Shown here: piece after piece, positions 1 to 8,999 of the stretch
Position numbering within the stretch: position 1 is the first letter of the stretch
Layout: every line of letters starts with the position of its first letter
Source of the DNA: Planktotalea frisia
Lineage (GTDB): Bacteria > Pseudomonadota > Alphaproteobacteria > Rhodobacterales > Rhodobacteraceae
DNA length: 38,614 nucleotides
NCBI RefSeq assembly: GCF_001890925.1
Contig: NZ_MLCB01000138.1
Location: 1 to 38,614 of the forward strand
Reading direction: 5' to 3'
Notes under the pieces: generated by a model
Databases searched by the model: none
What the model was told of the DNA's origin: nothing
Seen by the model: only the letters and a program-made list of their open reading frames with translations
Position numbers and translations under genes: made by a program

Positions 1-122
1 CGGATCATGCGGTTAGCTGAATCGTTCTACGGTCAGACGTCAACCCGTCAAAAGTCGGGTGCTCGAGGACTCTGTGTATAGACAATTTAATAAGGTGACA
101 CACCTCCTATGAGGATATACTC

Positions 123-263
123 TTGCGAAGACTGCAGTCACAGATTGCGTTTCGGGGCTCAAAATGCGGAAGATGCTTCTCTCCAACGCCAATTTATAAT
201 CGCAGATACATCTATCTCCCTGCGTTCCTAGCAATCGTTGTGGGCGTTTATTTGGTCATTTGA
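123..263 (+). CDS. possible small membrane protein, TTG start (doubtful)
   Basis: This is a 46-residue reading frame with a basic N-terminal half (LRRLQSQ, NRR), two cysteines spaced C-G-R-C, and a C-terminal hydrophobic stretch (YLPAFLAIVVGVYLVI) ending at the stop, as in a tail-anchored protein. A GAGG at 111-114 is a plausible ribosome binding site, but the start would be TTG. The preceding CCTC at 103-106 could pair with that GAGG and hide it. I recognise no family. The stretch could equally be a decayed gene end or chance, so this is a weak call. Confidence 0.15.
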   Translation: MRRLQSQIAFRGSKCGRCFSPTPIYNRRYIYLPAFLAIVVGVYLVI

Positions 264-285
264 TTCGGACTTTTTACTAAAGACG

Positions 286-300
286 TTAACAAAAAGTTAA
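286..300. promoter_or_regulatory. CtrA-type full box TTAA-N7-TTAA
   Basis: The bases read TTAA, seven bases CAAAAAG, then TTAA. This matches the full binding motif of the alphaproteobacterial response regulator CtrA. It also forms a short inverted repeat (TTAAC/GTTAA). It lies 6 bases beyond the stop codon of the leftward xseA gene, so it would serve a gene to the left of the window or a small unrecognised transcript. I noticed no other full match in the window. The region is AT-rich, which raises the chance of a random match. Confidence 0.4.
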
Positions 301-305
301 TATGA

Positions 306-1856
306 CTAGAATAAACTCCCTTGATCATCGGTAGCTTTTGTTTTGGAAGCTTTGGTTGTACCACTCTCTCCCAATCTCAATGTGCCATCTGCGAATTCAA
401 TCTCAAGCGTCACGTGGGATTTGGCGTCTTTCTTGCGGGTCAAAACGGTGCCATCCGCTCCGCGCACAACAGCGTAACCACGATCCAAGGTAGCTGTGTA
501 CCCAAGCGTGAGTCGCAAGCGATCTAGCGCGTCAAGCTTGTTAGTGTGTTGTGTTTGCTGTGCTTTTGCGGCTTGGGTGAAACGCGCAAGTAGATTGGAA
601 AAATCGGTCTTGCGGCGCTCGATCTGGGGGGCGAGCGCGATATTGTTGTAGCGCGCGGCAGTTTTGCTCAAATCATCCTGAGCCGTCCGCGTGCGCCGCG
701 CTAAAGCCGGCGAAAGACGTTTGGCGCGATCATCAACACGTTCACCCGCGACTTGCAAACTGCGCGCCAAAAGCGAGGGACGTAGCGCGCCAGAGGCTTG
801 GCTCAGCTTAGAGCGACCAAAGCTAACACGCGCGGTTAAAGCACTCGGTAATCGCGCAGATGCGAGATCAAGGCGTTGCTGCGACTGCCCCAAGAGCGCG
901 TCTTTGCGAGGGAGCGCACGGGACAGATCGCGCAGCTTTTCGCCGCGATAATTCAAAGCGACACGCATTGCATTAATACGGCGGCTTTCGGTTTCTTCCA
1001 AGCGTGCCAACAATTCGGCACGCACGGGAACAGCACGTTCTGCGGCAGCTGTTGGCGTCGGAGCACGGTGATCAGAGGCAAAATCGATTAAAGTTGTATC
1101 GGTTTCATGCCCCACAGCAGAAATCAGCGGGATGTTTGAAGCTGACGCCGCTCGAACGACAATCTCTTCGTTAAATCCCCAGAGGTCTTCGATAGAGCCA
1201 CCGCCTCGCGCAACGATGATCAAATCGGGGCGCGGCAAAGCACCGCCGTCTGTGAACGCGTTAAACCCTTCAATCGCGCGCGCCACTTCTTGTGCACACC
1301 GCTCGCCTTGCACAGCCACAGGCCAAATCAGCACTTTGCGTGGAAAACGATCCCTTAAACGATGCAAAATATCACGAATGACTGCGCCAGTCGGCGACGT
1401 TACAACGCCGATCACTTCGGGCAGAAACGGGGTGTCTTGCTTGCGATCAAGGTCAAACAGCCCTTCCGCCGCTAGCTTCTTCTTGCGCTTCTCAAGCATC
1501 GCCATCAAAGCGCCTTCGCCCGCGACAGCGACGTCTTGGACGTTCATCTGATACTTGGACTGGCCTGGAAACGTGGTGAGCCGCCCCGTCGCTATGATCT
1601 CCATCCCCTCTTCGGGCATCACAGTCAGGCGTGCCGCCTGCCCTTTCCAAGCCGTACAGCCCAGAACAGAGCGATCATCTTTGATGTCGAAATACAAATG
1701 CCCCGAGCGCGCATGCACCACGCGTCCCACTTCACCGCGAATCCTCACATGATCGAACGTCCCCTCAATAGTGCGTTTCACGGCGCTCGATATTTCGGAA
1801 ACTGTAAATTCAGGCTCATTTGCCCCTTCGCGGGGATCGTCTAACAAATCGGACAT
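306..1856 (-). CDS. xseA: exodeoxyribonuclease VII large subunit XseA
   Basis: This is the large, catalytic subunit of exonuclease VII, which with several small XseB subunits degrades single-stranded DNA into oligonucleotides in the cytoplasm. The 516 residues show an N-terminal OB-fold (about 17-110, with [16 protein letters not shown] and [13 protein letters not shown]), the conserved catalytic core ([10 protein letters not shown] near 217, GHETD near 249, [10 protein letters not shown] near 264) and a long Ala/Arg-rich helical coiled-coil region to the C terminus. I start at the second methionine (MSDLLDD); an upstream ATG at 1874 would add MHKRAT. Neither has a strong ribosome binding site. 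It is divergent from purD across 80 bases. The length is at the long end of normal and there is no sign of damage. xseB is not in the window. Confidence 0.95.
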   Translation of the reverse strand: MSDLLDDPREGANEPEFTVSEISSAVKRTIEGTFDHVRIRGEVGRVVHARSGHLYFDIKDDRSVLGCTAWKGQAARLTVMPEEGMEIIATGRLTTFPGQSKYQMNVQDVAVAGEGALMAMLEKRKKKLAAEGLFDLDRKQDTPFLPEVIGVVTSPTGAVIRDILHRLRDRFPRKVLIWPVAVQGERCAQEVARAIEGFNAFTDGGALPRPDLIIVARGGGSIEDLWGFNEEIVVRAASASNIPLISAVGHETDTTLIDFASDHRAPTPTAAAERAVPVRAELLARLEETESRRINAMRVALNYRGEKLRDLSRALPRKDALLGQSQQRLDLASARLPSALTARVSFGRSKLSQASGALRPSLLARSLQVAGERVDDRAKRLSPALARRTRTAQDDLSKTAARYNNIALAPQIERRKTDFSNLLARFTQAAKAQQTQHTNKLDALDRLRLTLGYTATLDRGYAVVRGADGTVLTRKKDAKSHVTLEIEFADGTLRLGESGTTKASKTKATDDQGSLF

Positions 1857-1936
1857 TGTGGCTCGCTTGTGCATCGGATGCGCTCAGACTAGAACGCCCC
1901 AAGCGGAAGGCCAAGGTGCCCAGACAGGAGTTTGCA

Positions 1937-3199
1937 ATGAATATTCTCATTCTCGGTGGTGGTGGGCGCGAACACGCGCTGGCGTGGGCGGTTATGCAGA
2001 ACCCCAAATGCGATAAGTTGATCGTTGCGCCCGGAAATGCAGGCATTGCGAAAATTGCGACCTGTGCGTCGTTCGATATTGAGAACAGTGCTGATGTGAT
2101 TGCTTTCGCAGAATCGGAAGCGATGGATTTTGTGATCATCGGTCCTGAAGCACCCCTCGCCGCTGGCGTGTCTGACGATTTGCGTGAGGCTGGATTTTTG
2201 GTATTCGGCCCGTCCAAAGCGGCGGCTCAACTGGAAGCGTCCAAAGCTTTCACCAAAGAAATTTGCGTCGCGGCTAATGCGCCAACCGCAGGGTATGGGC
2301 ACTTTACAGACGCGGCCAGCGCCAAGGCCTATATCACCGCTCAAGGTGCGCCAATCGTGGTTAAAGCTGATGGTCTCGCCGCGGGCAAAGGCGTGGTCGT
2401 CGCGATGGAATTGCAAGACGCGCTCAACGCGGTCGATGACATGTTCGGCGGTGCCTTTGGGGGCGCGGGCGCGGAAGTGGTGATCGAAGAGTTTATGGAA
2501 GGCGAAGAAGCGTCGTTCTTTGTGCTGTGCGACGGTGAGAACGTCCTACCGATTGGCACGGCTCAAGATCACAAACGTGTTGGCGAGGGCGACACAGGCC
2601 CGAACACAGGTGGCATGGGGGCTTATTCCCCCGCTCCTGTCCTGACGGATGACATCGCAACACAAGCCTTAGAGCAAATCGTCAAGCCGTGCGTGGCCGA
2701 AATGGCCCGTCGCGGTACGCCCTACCAAGGGGTGTTATATGCGGGCCTGATGATCAAAGACGGCGCGCCGCGCTTGGTGGAGTATAACGCTCGTTTTGGC
2801 GACCCTGAATGTCAGGTTCTGATGATGCGCCTTGGGGGTCAAATCCTTGACCTGTTGCTCGCCAGTGCAGAGGCGCGTTTGGACAACGCTCAAGTCAACT
2901 GGGCCAACGATCACGCAATGACCGTTGTCATGGCTGCGAATGGCTACCCCGGCGCTTATGAAAAAGGCACTGTCATCAAGGGGCTAAACGCCATTGACGA
3001 TGATAATTTCAATGTTGTTTTCCATGCAGGCACTGCAAAGCGGGATGGCGCAATCGTTGCGACGGGTGGGCGTGTGTTGAACGTTACTGCACGCGGTGCA
3101 ACGCTCGCTGAAGCGCATAAGCGCGTTTACGAAATGGTCGGGTCAGTTGATTGGCCAGATGGATTTTATCGCAACGATATCGGCTGGCGCGCGCTCTAG
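1937..3199 (+). CDS. purD: phosphoribosylamine-glycine ligase PurD
   Basis: PurD (GAR synthetase) joins glycine to 5-phosphoribosylamine using ATP, the second step of purine synthesis. The 420 residues have the expected architecture: an N-terminal Rossmann-like domain starting MNILILGGGGREHALAW, a central ATP-grasp domain (VKADGLAAGKGV, then VIEEFMEGEEAS and PNTGGMGAYSP), and the metal-binding segment YNARFGDPECQ. The chosen ATG at 1937 has AGGAG 6 bases upstream and matches the family start exactly; the frame is open further left but those codons lie inside the divergent promoter region. The gene ends one base before the stop codon of the convergent gene at 3201. purA and pyrG, other nucleotide genes in the window, are separate units. 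Confidence 0.97.
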   Translation: MNILILGGGGREHALAWAVMQNPKCDKLIVAPGNAGIAKIATCASFDIENSADVIAFAESEAMDFVIIGPEAPLAAGVSDDLREAGFLVFGPSKAAAQLEASKAFTKEICVAANAPTAGYGHFTDAASAKAYITAQGAPIVVKADGLAAGKGVVVAMELQDALNAVDDMFGGAFGGAGAEVVIEEFMEGEEASFFVLCDGENVLPIGTAQDHKRVGEGDTGPNTGGMGAYSPAPVLTDDIATQALEQIVKPCVAEMARRGTPYQGVLYAGLMIKDGAPRLVEYNARFGDPECQVLMMRLGGQILDLLLASAEARLDNAQVNWANDHAMTVVMAANGYPGAYEKGTVIKGLNAIDDDNFNVVFHAGTAKRDGAIVATGGRVLNVTARGATLAEAHKRVYEMVGSVDWPDGFYRNDIGWRAL

Positions 3200-3200
3200 G

Positions 3201-3892
3201 CTATCGGCAAGTCGTCGCGCGCGCTCTTAGATTGGCTTTGCTGAACGGTCCAGCGTCACGGCTGGTGATCTTCCCGTTTTTGAGTTCGGAAATCATGACA
3301 CGTGACCAATTCGCATCCGCACTGACAATCTGTGCTGTGCCGCCGCAAGTGATCACACCACCGGAGATGAAATCCTCACCAATCCGGTGATTTGTCAAAC
3401 CAGAGCGGTCCGCGACATGCGTAAGCTGGCCACCTTCAAAGCGCCAAATTCGCAGAGTTTTGGCAAGATGTGGACGGTCGATATAGGCCAACTCAATTGC
3501 GCCGTCACCGTCCAAATCAGCCGCGCCGAGCGGCGCAAGCCAGCGGTTGGATCGACCTATATATGGTGTCGCCGCGACCAAGCCTGTCTCATCATAAATC
3601 GCGAGGCGCGCGCCTTGAGTCGTACTGGATTCGATCACGACGACTTCGTTGTCACCATCGAGATCCACATCAACAAGACGCGGCTCAAGATCCTCGAAAA
3701 CCCGCGTCTCGGGCAAGCGCATCGTTATCGCTTTGCCCGCATCCGTCACAATCTCAAGCGTGCCAAACTCAATGGCATCGCCCAAAATTCCATGCGCATA
3801 CCGCGTTGTTGGCTCTGAAAAACGCGCCTCTTTCACACCCGCAAAAGCAGGTGCCGCACAAATCAAAGCCAAACAAAACGCAGCCAATCGCA

Positions 3893-3893
<1 letters not shown>
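3201..3893 (-). CDS. secreted FG-GAP/VCBS-like repeat protein
   Basis: The product is 230 residues with a clear Sec signal peptide (MRLAAFCLALICAAPAFA, cleavage after Ala18). Two acidic repeats, DVDLDGDNEVVVIE near 77 and AADLDGDGAIELAYID near 124, have the calcium-loop spacing of FG-GAP/VCBS beta-propeller blades. The protein is therefore probably periplasmic and binds calcium; its partner or substrate is not visible. Two cysteines near the C terminus may form a disulphide. Translation is probably coupled to the ferredoxin gene upstream, because the stop TAA and this ATG share one base (TAATG). It converges on purD with a single base between the stop codons. Two blades are too few for a full propeller, so it may be a degenerate or small family version. 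Confidence 0.8.
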
Positions 3894-4228
<335 letters not shown>

Positions 4229-4412
4229 TTAACTGATGCCTTACGCTTGTCTAAACACACAGGCGCAAGCGTTCCAGTCCCATTTACGTCATCGCGCGCA
4301 TCTTTAAAGCCGCACTTGCCGTACTCTTTCATCTATTGGCTAGGACTGCGGCGAAAAAGACGTTAAGAAAAGTGAGATCGCCAATAAGGCGGCAAGCAGT
4401 GAGACAGGCGCG

Positions 4413-4988
4413 ATGCAGTACATCCCCTTCGCAATCCCGCGTTTTGCGGTGACCCGACGCGTGAGCGGCGTGGCCGTGCTATGTTTCCTTGCAAGTTGTT
4501 CTGCACCTCTAGAAACTGTCACGAAAGCTGCGTTTAACGACGAACCCGATCTGGTTTATACGCGATCCGCACCACCGCCCGGTGCGAAGGAAGGCAGCTG
4601 TTGGGGCAAGCATGTGACCCCGGCTGAGGTGGAAACCGTGACCCATCAAATCCAATTGCAACCACCAGAAATTCGCACAGACGGAACGGTCAGTGCGCCG
4701 GCAGTTTACAAAACCGAAACCTCGCAACGTATCGTTAAAGAACGCCGAGAACTTTGGTTTGAAACTCCTTGCGCGCCTTTACTAACGGTTGAGTTTGTTG
4801 AAACGCTGCAACGCGCGCTTAAGGCTCGCGGCCATTATCGCGGCAGTGTTTCTGGATATATTGATACGCGAACATACAGCGCAATCCGAAAATACCAGGC
4901 TCCCCAAGGGCTCGACAGTTCAATCCTCTCACTGGCCGCTGCGCGAAAGCTTGGATTGATTGCCTACGATTTGGATCTAGAAGAATAA
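4413..4988 (+). CDS. peptidoglycan-binding domain lipoprotein
   Basis: The product is 191 residues. A basic N terminus and hydrophobic stretch end in a lipobox, L26-A-S-C29, followed by serine, so it is a predicted lipoprotein. A middle region of unknown function contains two conserved-looking cysteines (EGSCWGK and ETPCAPL) and many Thr/Glu. The C-terminal part, about residues 124-182, fits a PG_binding_1 domain (FVETLQRALKARGHYRG, then GYIDTRTYSAIRKYQ). It probably sits on the outer membrane periplasmic face and touches the cell wall; I see no enzymatic domain. The start is the first ATG of the frame, with only a weak purine-rich stretch upstream. A terminator follows immediately at 4993. 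Confidence 0.8.
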   Translation: MQYIPFAIPRFAVTRRVSGVAVLCFLASCSAPLETVTKAAFNDEPDLVYTRSAPPPGAKEGSCWGKHVTPAEVETVTHQIQLQPPEIRTDGTVSAPAVYKTETSQRIVKERRELWFETPCAPLLTVEFVETLQRALKARGHYRGSVSGYIDTRTYSAIRKYQAPQGLDSSILSLAAARKLGLIAYDLDLEE

Positions 4989-4992
4989 ACGA

Positions 4993-5022
4993 GAAAAGGC
5001 CCCGCTATTGCGAGGCCTTTTT
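4993..5022. terminator. bidirectional rho-independent terminator
   Basis: The arms AAAAGGCCCCG (4993-5003) and CGAGGCCTTTT (5010-5020) enclose a six-base loop, followed by T residues on the plus strand and by T residues on the minus strand as well. The minus-strand RNA pairs fully with one G-U wobble; the plus-strand RNA has one C-A mismatch. It lies between the convergent lipoprotein and degP genes and can stop transcripts from both. Confidence 0.85.
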
Positions 5023-5042
5023 TAAGTATTTGCTAGATCGCT

Positions 5043-6533
5043 TTAGCTGTCCGCGAGCGACAGTGCAACAAAGCGTGGATCACCAGCGCGACGTACAAGC
5101 AGTAGCAAGGATTTGCGCCCAGCTTCACGAGCAGCTTCGATTTGTTTGTTCAAATCCTCAATGCTTGCAAGCTTTTGCTGACCCGCTTCGGTGATCAGAT
5201 CGCCTGCACGCAAACCTTTCTCAAACGCTTTGCTTGTTTCGTCTACGTCCTGAACGACCAAACCACTTGCACCAGACGCCAGCTCTAGTTGCTCACGCAA
5301 TTCATCCGTGATTTCTGAAACGGTCAAACCAAGAATATCAGACTGGGCGGGTTTTTCCGGCTCTGCAGGTTGGGATGCAGGCACTGCGCCTTCCGCTTCT
5401 TCACGACGACCCAAAGTGACTTTGAGCGTTTCTGTTTTACCATCGCGGAACACAATGACGCGCACTGCTTTGCCCACTTGCGTATTACCGACAGTTTTCA
5501 CCAATGAACGCGTGTCCGTGACTTCTTTTCCGTCAAAACTCATGATCACATCACCAGCTTTGATGCCTGCTTCGGCTGACGGGCCTTCTGGCACGTCCGT
5601 TACAAGCGCACCCGCGGCTTTTTCCAAACCGATCGCTTCGGCAACATCGTCGGTCACGTCTTGAATGCGAACACCAAGCCAGCCGCGACGCGTTTCACCA
5701 AACTCTTTGAGTTGATCCACAACACGCACCACGACATTGGATGCCATAGAGAATCCAATGCCGATCGAGCCACCGTTTGGGGACAGGATCGCCGTGTTTA
5801 CGCCGATCACATCGCCGTCCATGTTGAACAGGGGTCCACCCGAGTTACCACGGTTAATCGCCGCGTCCGTTTGGATGTAGTCGTCATAAGAACCGCTCAG
5901 CGCACGATTGCGCGCGGATACGATGCCCGCAGAGACAGAGAAACCCTGACCGAGCGGGTTGCCCATCGCCATGACCCAATCGCCAACGCGTGAGACGTCG
6001 CTATCGCCAAAGCTGACAAACGAGAGTGGCTTGTCGGTTTCGACCTTCAGCAACGCAATGTCGGTGTTTGGATCTGTGCCGATGACCTTCGCTGGCAATT
6101 CCATGCCTTCAAAGAATTCGATCAAGATTTCGTCGGCACCTTCAATCACGTGGTTGTTCGTAACGACAAAGCCATCCTCGGAAATCACAAAGCCAGAACC
6201 AAGTGCCGAGGAGCGACGGGGGCGATCATTGCCGCCATCACCACCACGATTACGATCTTGAAATTCGCGGAAGAAGTCCTCAAATGGGGATCCTTCCGGT
6301 ACGACGCCGCGCGGCGCTGTGTTGCGTGCCACAGTTGTGGACGTGGTGATATTCACCACTGCCGGGCTGATTTTCTCTGCTAGATCAGCAAAGCTTTCGG
6401 GAGCGCCACGTGCGGCGGCGCTGAGTGTTTGTAGTAAGAGCAAAGCAACGCTGAGCCCCATTGCCAGCGCCCATGAGAGCGCTTTGCGGTTTTCGCGTTG
6501 TGTGTCTTGTGAGAGGGCAAGTGCCTGAGACAT
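5043..6533 (-). CDS. degP: Do-family periplasmic serine protease (DegP/MucD type)
   Basis: This envelope protease degrades or refolds misfolded periplasmic proteins. The 496 residues comprise a cytoplasmic N terminus, a hydrophobic signal or anchor segment (about 19-38), a trypsin-like domain with the full triad His128 (TNNHVI), Asp158 (NTDIALLKV) and Ser231 (RGNSGGPLF), and two PDZ domains (about 275-365 and 400-485). A Gly/Arg-rich loop near 92-107 is where DegP proteins have the flexible LA loop. The start is well supported by AGGAGG about 10 bases upstream. It is the last gene of the leftward run hflK-hflC-DUF2065-degP, 169 bases after the DUF2065 gene, so it may also have its own promoter. 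DegP and DegQ cannot be separated by sequence reading alone. Confidence 0.95.
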   Translation of the reverse strand: MSQALALSQDTQRENRKALSWALAMGLSVALLLLQTLSAAARGAPESFADLAEKISPAVVNITTSTTVARNTAPRGVVPEGSPFEDFFREFQDRNRGGDGGNDRPRRSSALGSGFVISEDGFVVTNNHVIEGADEILIEFFEGMELPAKVIGTDPNTDIALLKVETDKPLSFVSFGDSDVSRVGDWVMAMGNPLGQGFSVSAGIVSARNRALSGSYDDYIQTDAAINRGNSGGPLFNMDGDVIGVNTAILSPNGGSIGIGFSMASNVVVRVVDQLKEFGETRRGWLGVRIQDVTDDVAEAIGLEKAAGALVTDVPEGPSAEAGIKAGDVIMSFDGKEVTDTRSLVKTVGNTQVGKAVRVIVFRDGKTETLKVTLGRREEAEGAVPASQPAEPEKPAQSDILGLTVSEITDELREQLELASGASGLVVQDVDETSKAFEKGLRAGDLITEAGQQKLASIEDLNKQIEAAREAGRKSLLLLVRRAGDPRFVALSLADS

Positions 6534-6702
6534 TTTAGAAAGACCTCCTTATTTGGTCCGAGCCTATGCCAGCTCAATCGGTGATGCTGGTTTTTGTACT
6601 CATCCTCTATCTAGGTGCGCTTGGGCGCAACGCAAATCTCGTTTCAGTGTTTCAAGCGGATGTGAAGATTATGTGAACGAAGTTACAAAAAACCAGAATG
6701 TT

Positions 6703-6903
6703 TCATCCAGCCCCCATCGCGCGCGCTGCAAGCAAAAAGCAAACCCCTAAAACCAGTACCAAGAACCCAAAAGTTCGGCGCATTTCCAGTGATAGATTTC
6801 TCAAGGCTTCAAGCAGGTCTTCAACGAGCGAAGGGGCCAGTGCGTACACCAGCCCCTCTATTATCAAGACCAAACCGATTGCCAATAAAATGTTGGCAAA
6901 CAT
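6703..6903 (-). CDS. DUF2065 family small membrane protein
   Basis: This is a 66-residue protein with two membrane segments (about 3-20 and 44-62) separated by an amphipathic stretch rich in Leu, Glu and Arg (SLVEDLLEALRNLSLEMRRT). It matches the DUF2065 (YjeT) family, found directly after hflC in many Proteobacteria, as here with 4 bases between the hflC stop and this start. Its function is not established; the position suggests an accessory role to the HflKC membrane complex. It ends near AT-rich DNA before degP. Confidence 0.88.
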   Translation of the reverse strand: MFANILLAIGLVLIIEGLVYALAPSLVEDLLEALRNLSLEMRRTFGFLVLVLGVCFLLAARAMGAG

Positions 6904-6907
6904 AGGG

Positions 6908-7780
6908 TTACTCCGACTTTGTGTCTGACTTCAGATAGTTAAAGAAGTCACTGTCAGGCGACAGAACCATGGTTGAATTATTGCCTTGCAGCGCGCCGCG
7001 GTAAGCTTCAAGTGAGCGGTAGAATTCAAAGAACTCCTGATCCGCACCATAAGCTTTCGCGAAGATTGCGTTACGCTCGGCATCCGCTTCACCTCGTGTG
7101 ATTTCGCTATCACGACGTGCATCAGACACGATTTCAACCTGAGTACGATCCGCTAAGGCGCGCACACGCTGAGCGGCTTCGTTACCACGGGCGATCTCGT
7201 CGGCAGCTTCACGCTCACGTTCCGCACGCATTCTCGCGAAGGTAGATTCGAGGTTGGCTGTCGGTAAGTCAGTCCGCTTCAAACGCACATCAATGACTTC
7301 GATCCCCAAATTGCGCGCCTCTGAGATAGCACCGTTTCGGATGCGCAACATCAAAGCCGCACGGTCTGTGCTCAAGATATCGTTAGAGGACACAGAGCCC
7401 AGAATTTCACGCGTTTCAGAGCGCAAAATACTGTCCAAACGGTTCTCGGCGACAGGAATACCGCCCACGCCAACCGCTTGACGGAACTGGTTAATGTCCG
7501 AAATCCGGTACCGCGCGAAAGCGTCTACAACAAGACGGCGATCATCTAGTGGCGTCACTTCGAGCGGGTCGATGTCACGGCTGAGGATACGGTCGTCATA
7601 GCGGACAACCTCTTGAATAAGCGGAATTTTAAACGCCAAACCCGGCTCTTCTTTCACGTCAATGACGCGACCAAATTGCAGAACCAACGCTTTTTCACGT
7701 TCGTCAACGATAAAAACCGAAGACAGGAGTCCCGCAATTGCGATCACGACGATTGGTAGAAGGTACGTTGTTTTACGCAT
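6908..7780 (-). CDS. hflC: protease modulator HflC
   Basis: HflC is a SPFH/band-7 membrane protein that forms, with HflK, a large periplasmic cage around the FtsH protease and modulates degradation of membrane proteins. The 290 residues show one N-terminal membrane segment (about 5-24), then the band-7 domain (FIVDEREKALVLQFGRV, then DARRLV-like and RYRI segments), and a long Ala/Glu/Arg coiled coil (MRAEREREAADEIARGNEAA). The ATG overlaps the hflK stop (TGATG), and a G-rich ribosome binding site lies inside the hflK end, so the two are translationally coupled, which fits equal subunit amounts. Confidence 0.96.
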   Translation of the reverse strand: MRKTTYLLPIVVIAIAGLLSSVFIVDEREKALVLQFGRVIDVKEEPGLAFKIPLIQEVVRYDDRILSRDIDPLEVTPLDDRRLVVDAFARYRISDINQFRQAVGVGGIPVAENRLDSILRSETREILGSVSSNDILSTDRAALMLRIRNGAISEARNLGIEVIDVRLKRTDLPTANLESTFARMRAEREREAADEIARGNEAAQRVRALADRTQVEIVSDARRDSEITRGEADAERNAIFAKAYGADQEFFEFYRSLEAYRGALQGNNSTMVLSPDSDFFNYLKSDTKSE

Positions 7781-8928
7781 CAGTTGCTCCCCCCTGCGTT
7801 TTTACGCAGCTCATTGAGTGGCAGGTATGGAACGACGCCTTGGCCACCGCCCGCGCTATCATCCAAGATGATCTTGTCGACACGGCCCAGAACCTCTTCC
7901 ATCGTTTCGAGGTAAAGACGCTTGCGTGTCACTTCCGGTGCTTTCTCGTACTCTGCTAGAACAGCTGTGAAACGCGACGCCTCACCTGTGGCTTCGTTGA
8001 CCACGCGGGCGCGATAGCCCTCTGCTTCTTCCAGAACCTGCGCCGCTTCACCACGAGCTTCGGCCACAATACGGTTTGCATAGGCATCCGCTTGCTTTTC
8101 GAGTTTGTCTCGCTCTTGCTCAGCTGCTTGGACTTCACGGAAGCTGTCGATCACCTGCTGTGGTGGGTCGGCTTTGTCAAAGTTCACACGCACAACATTC
8201 ATACCCGAATCGTAGCTATCAAGCGTGCTTTGGATCAAATCGTCCAAACGCTCTGCGATGCTCGCACGGTCCCTGTTGAGGATCGGCGCAAGCTCTGACT
8301 GGGCGATAATTTCGCGCATCGCCGATTCAGACACCGCGCGGATCGTCATTTGAGGATCACGCAGGTTGAACAGGAATTTCGCAGGATCGTTGATGTTCCA
8401 GACAACTTGGAAATCGATATCCACGATGTTTTCGTCGCCCGTCAGCATCAAACCTGCCTCAGACCCACGTGCACCGACGCCGATATCTTCTGTCTGCTCT
8501 CGCGTGACCGGAATAACTTCGGCGGTGACCAGCGGCCAAGGTGCGAAGTTCAGACCAGGATTACCGATTGCAGAGAACTCTCCAAGGAACAGTTCAACTG
8601 ACTGTTCTTCGGGCTTGACCGTGTAAAAGCTGGCCATGCCCCAAAGCACAACCGCCGCCACAACACCCAGACCAACTGTTCCGCGCGTAAACGCAGGACC
8701 GCTTGGCGCGCCGCCGCCAGAGCCGTTAGTGCCATTTCCGCCACCGCGACCGCCCATGAGGACGCGCAACTGCTCTTGGCCCTTTTTCATCAGCTCGTCG
8801 ATTTCGGGAATCTGTGGCCCGTCCCCTTCGGGACGACGTCCGCCACCATTATTGCCGGAACCGCGATTATCATCGCCAGATCCGTTATTTCCACCGCCAC
8901 CCCATGGGCCGCCGTTGTTACCAGCCAT
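7780..8928 (-). CDS. hflK: FtsH protease activity modulator HflK
   Basis: HflK is the partner of HflC in the FtsH-holding complex. The 382 residues start with a long low-complexity Gly/Asn/Arg-rich cytoplasmic tail (about 1-75), followed by a single membrane segment (about 84-103), a band-7 domain (YTVKPEEQSVELFLGEF, VVWNINDPAKFLFN, SAMREIIAQSELAPILNRDR) and a helical region (QAAEQERDKLEKQADAYANR). Gly-rich tails are normal for the family. The gene starts 71 bases after the gor stop, so it may be read through from rpiA-gor or have its own promoter. It overlaps hflC by one base. Confidence 0.96.
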   Translation of the reverse strand: MAGNNGGPWGGGGNNGSGDDNRGSGNNGGGRRPEGDGPQIPEIDELMKKGQEQLRVLMGGRGGGNGTNGSGGGAPSGPAFTRGTVGLGVVAAVVLWGMASFYTVKPEEQSVELFLGEFSAIGNPGLNFAPWPLVTAEVIPVTREQTEDIGVGARGSEAGLMLTGDENIVDIDFQVVWNINDPAKFLFNLRDPQMTIRAVSESAMREIIAQSELAPILNRDRASIAERLDDLIQSTLDSYDSGMNVVRVNFDKADPPQQVIDSFREVQAAEQERDKLEKQADAYANRIVAEARGEAAQVLEEAEGYRARVVNEATGEASRFTAVLAEYEKAPEVTRKRLYLETMEEVLGRVDKIILDDSAGGGQGVVPYLPLNELRKNAGGSN

Positions 8929-8999
8929 TTAAGCTTTTCCCCTTAGTTAAGTCTGTTAGGCCTACCTACCCATGTAAACTGGTCAGGTTTGCCAAGAAT

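Larger units (their letters stand above)
1..305. other. AT-rich gap without a supported gene
   Basis: This stretch is richer in A and T than its surroundings and has no convincing gene. The best small candidate on the plus strand runs 123-263 from a TTG codon. It has a GAGG 8 bases upstream and would give 46 residues with a Cys-Gly-Arg-Cys cluster and a hydrophobic C-terminal segment. The opposite strand can be read as 64 residues over 40-234 but has no protein-like pattern and no ribosome binding site. A perfect TTAA-N7-TTAA motif lies at 286-300. The left edge of the window cuts the region, so a gene to the left may use these signals. Confidence 0.5.

Noticed and set aside
40-234. 64-codon minus-strand frame at the left edge
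   Set aside because: No protein-like hydrophobic or domain pattern and no ribosome binding site.
6534-6702. Heat-shock type promoter before degP (CTTGAAAC on the minus strand)
   Set aside because: The -35 like element is present but no matching -10 element is seen at proper spacing.
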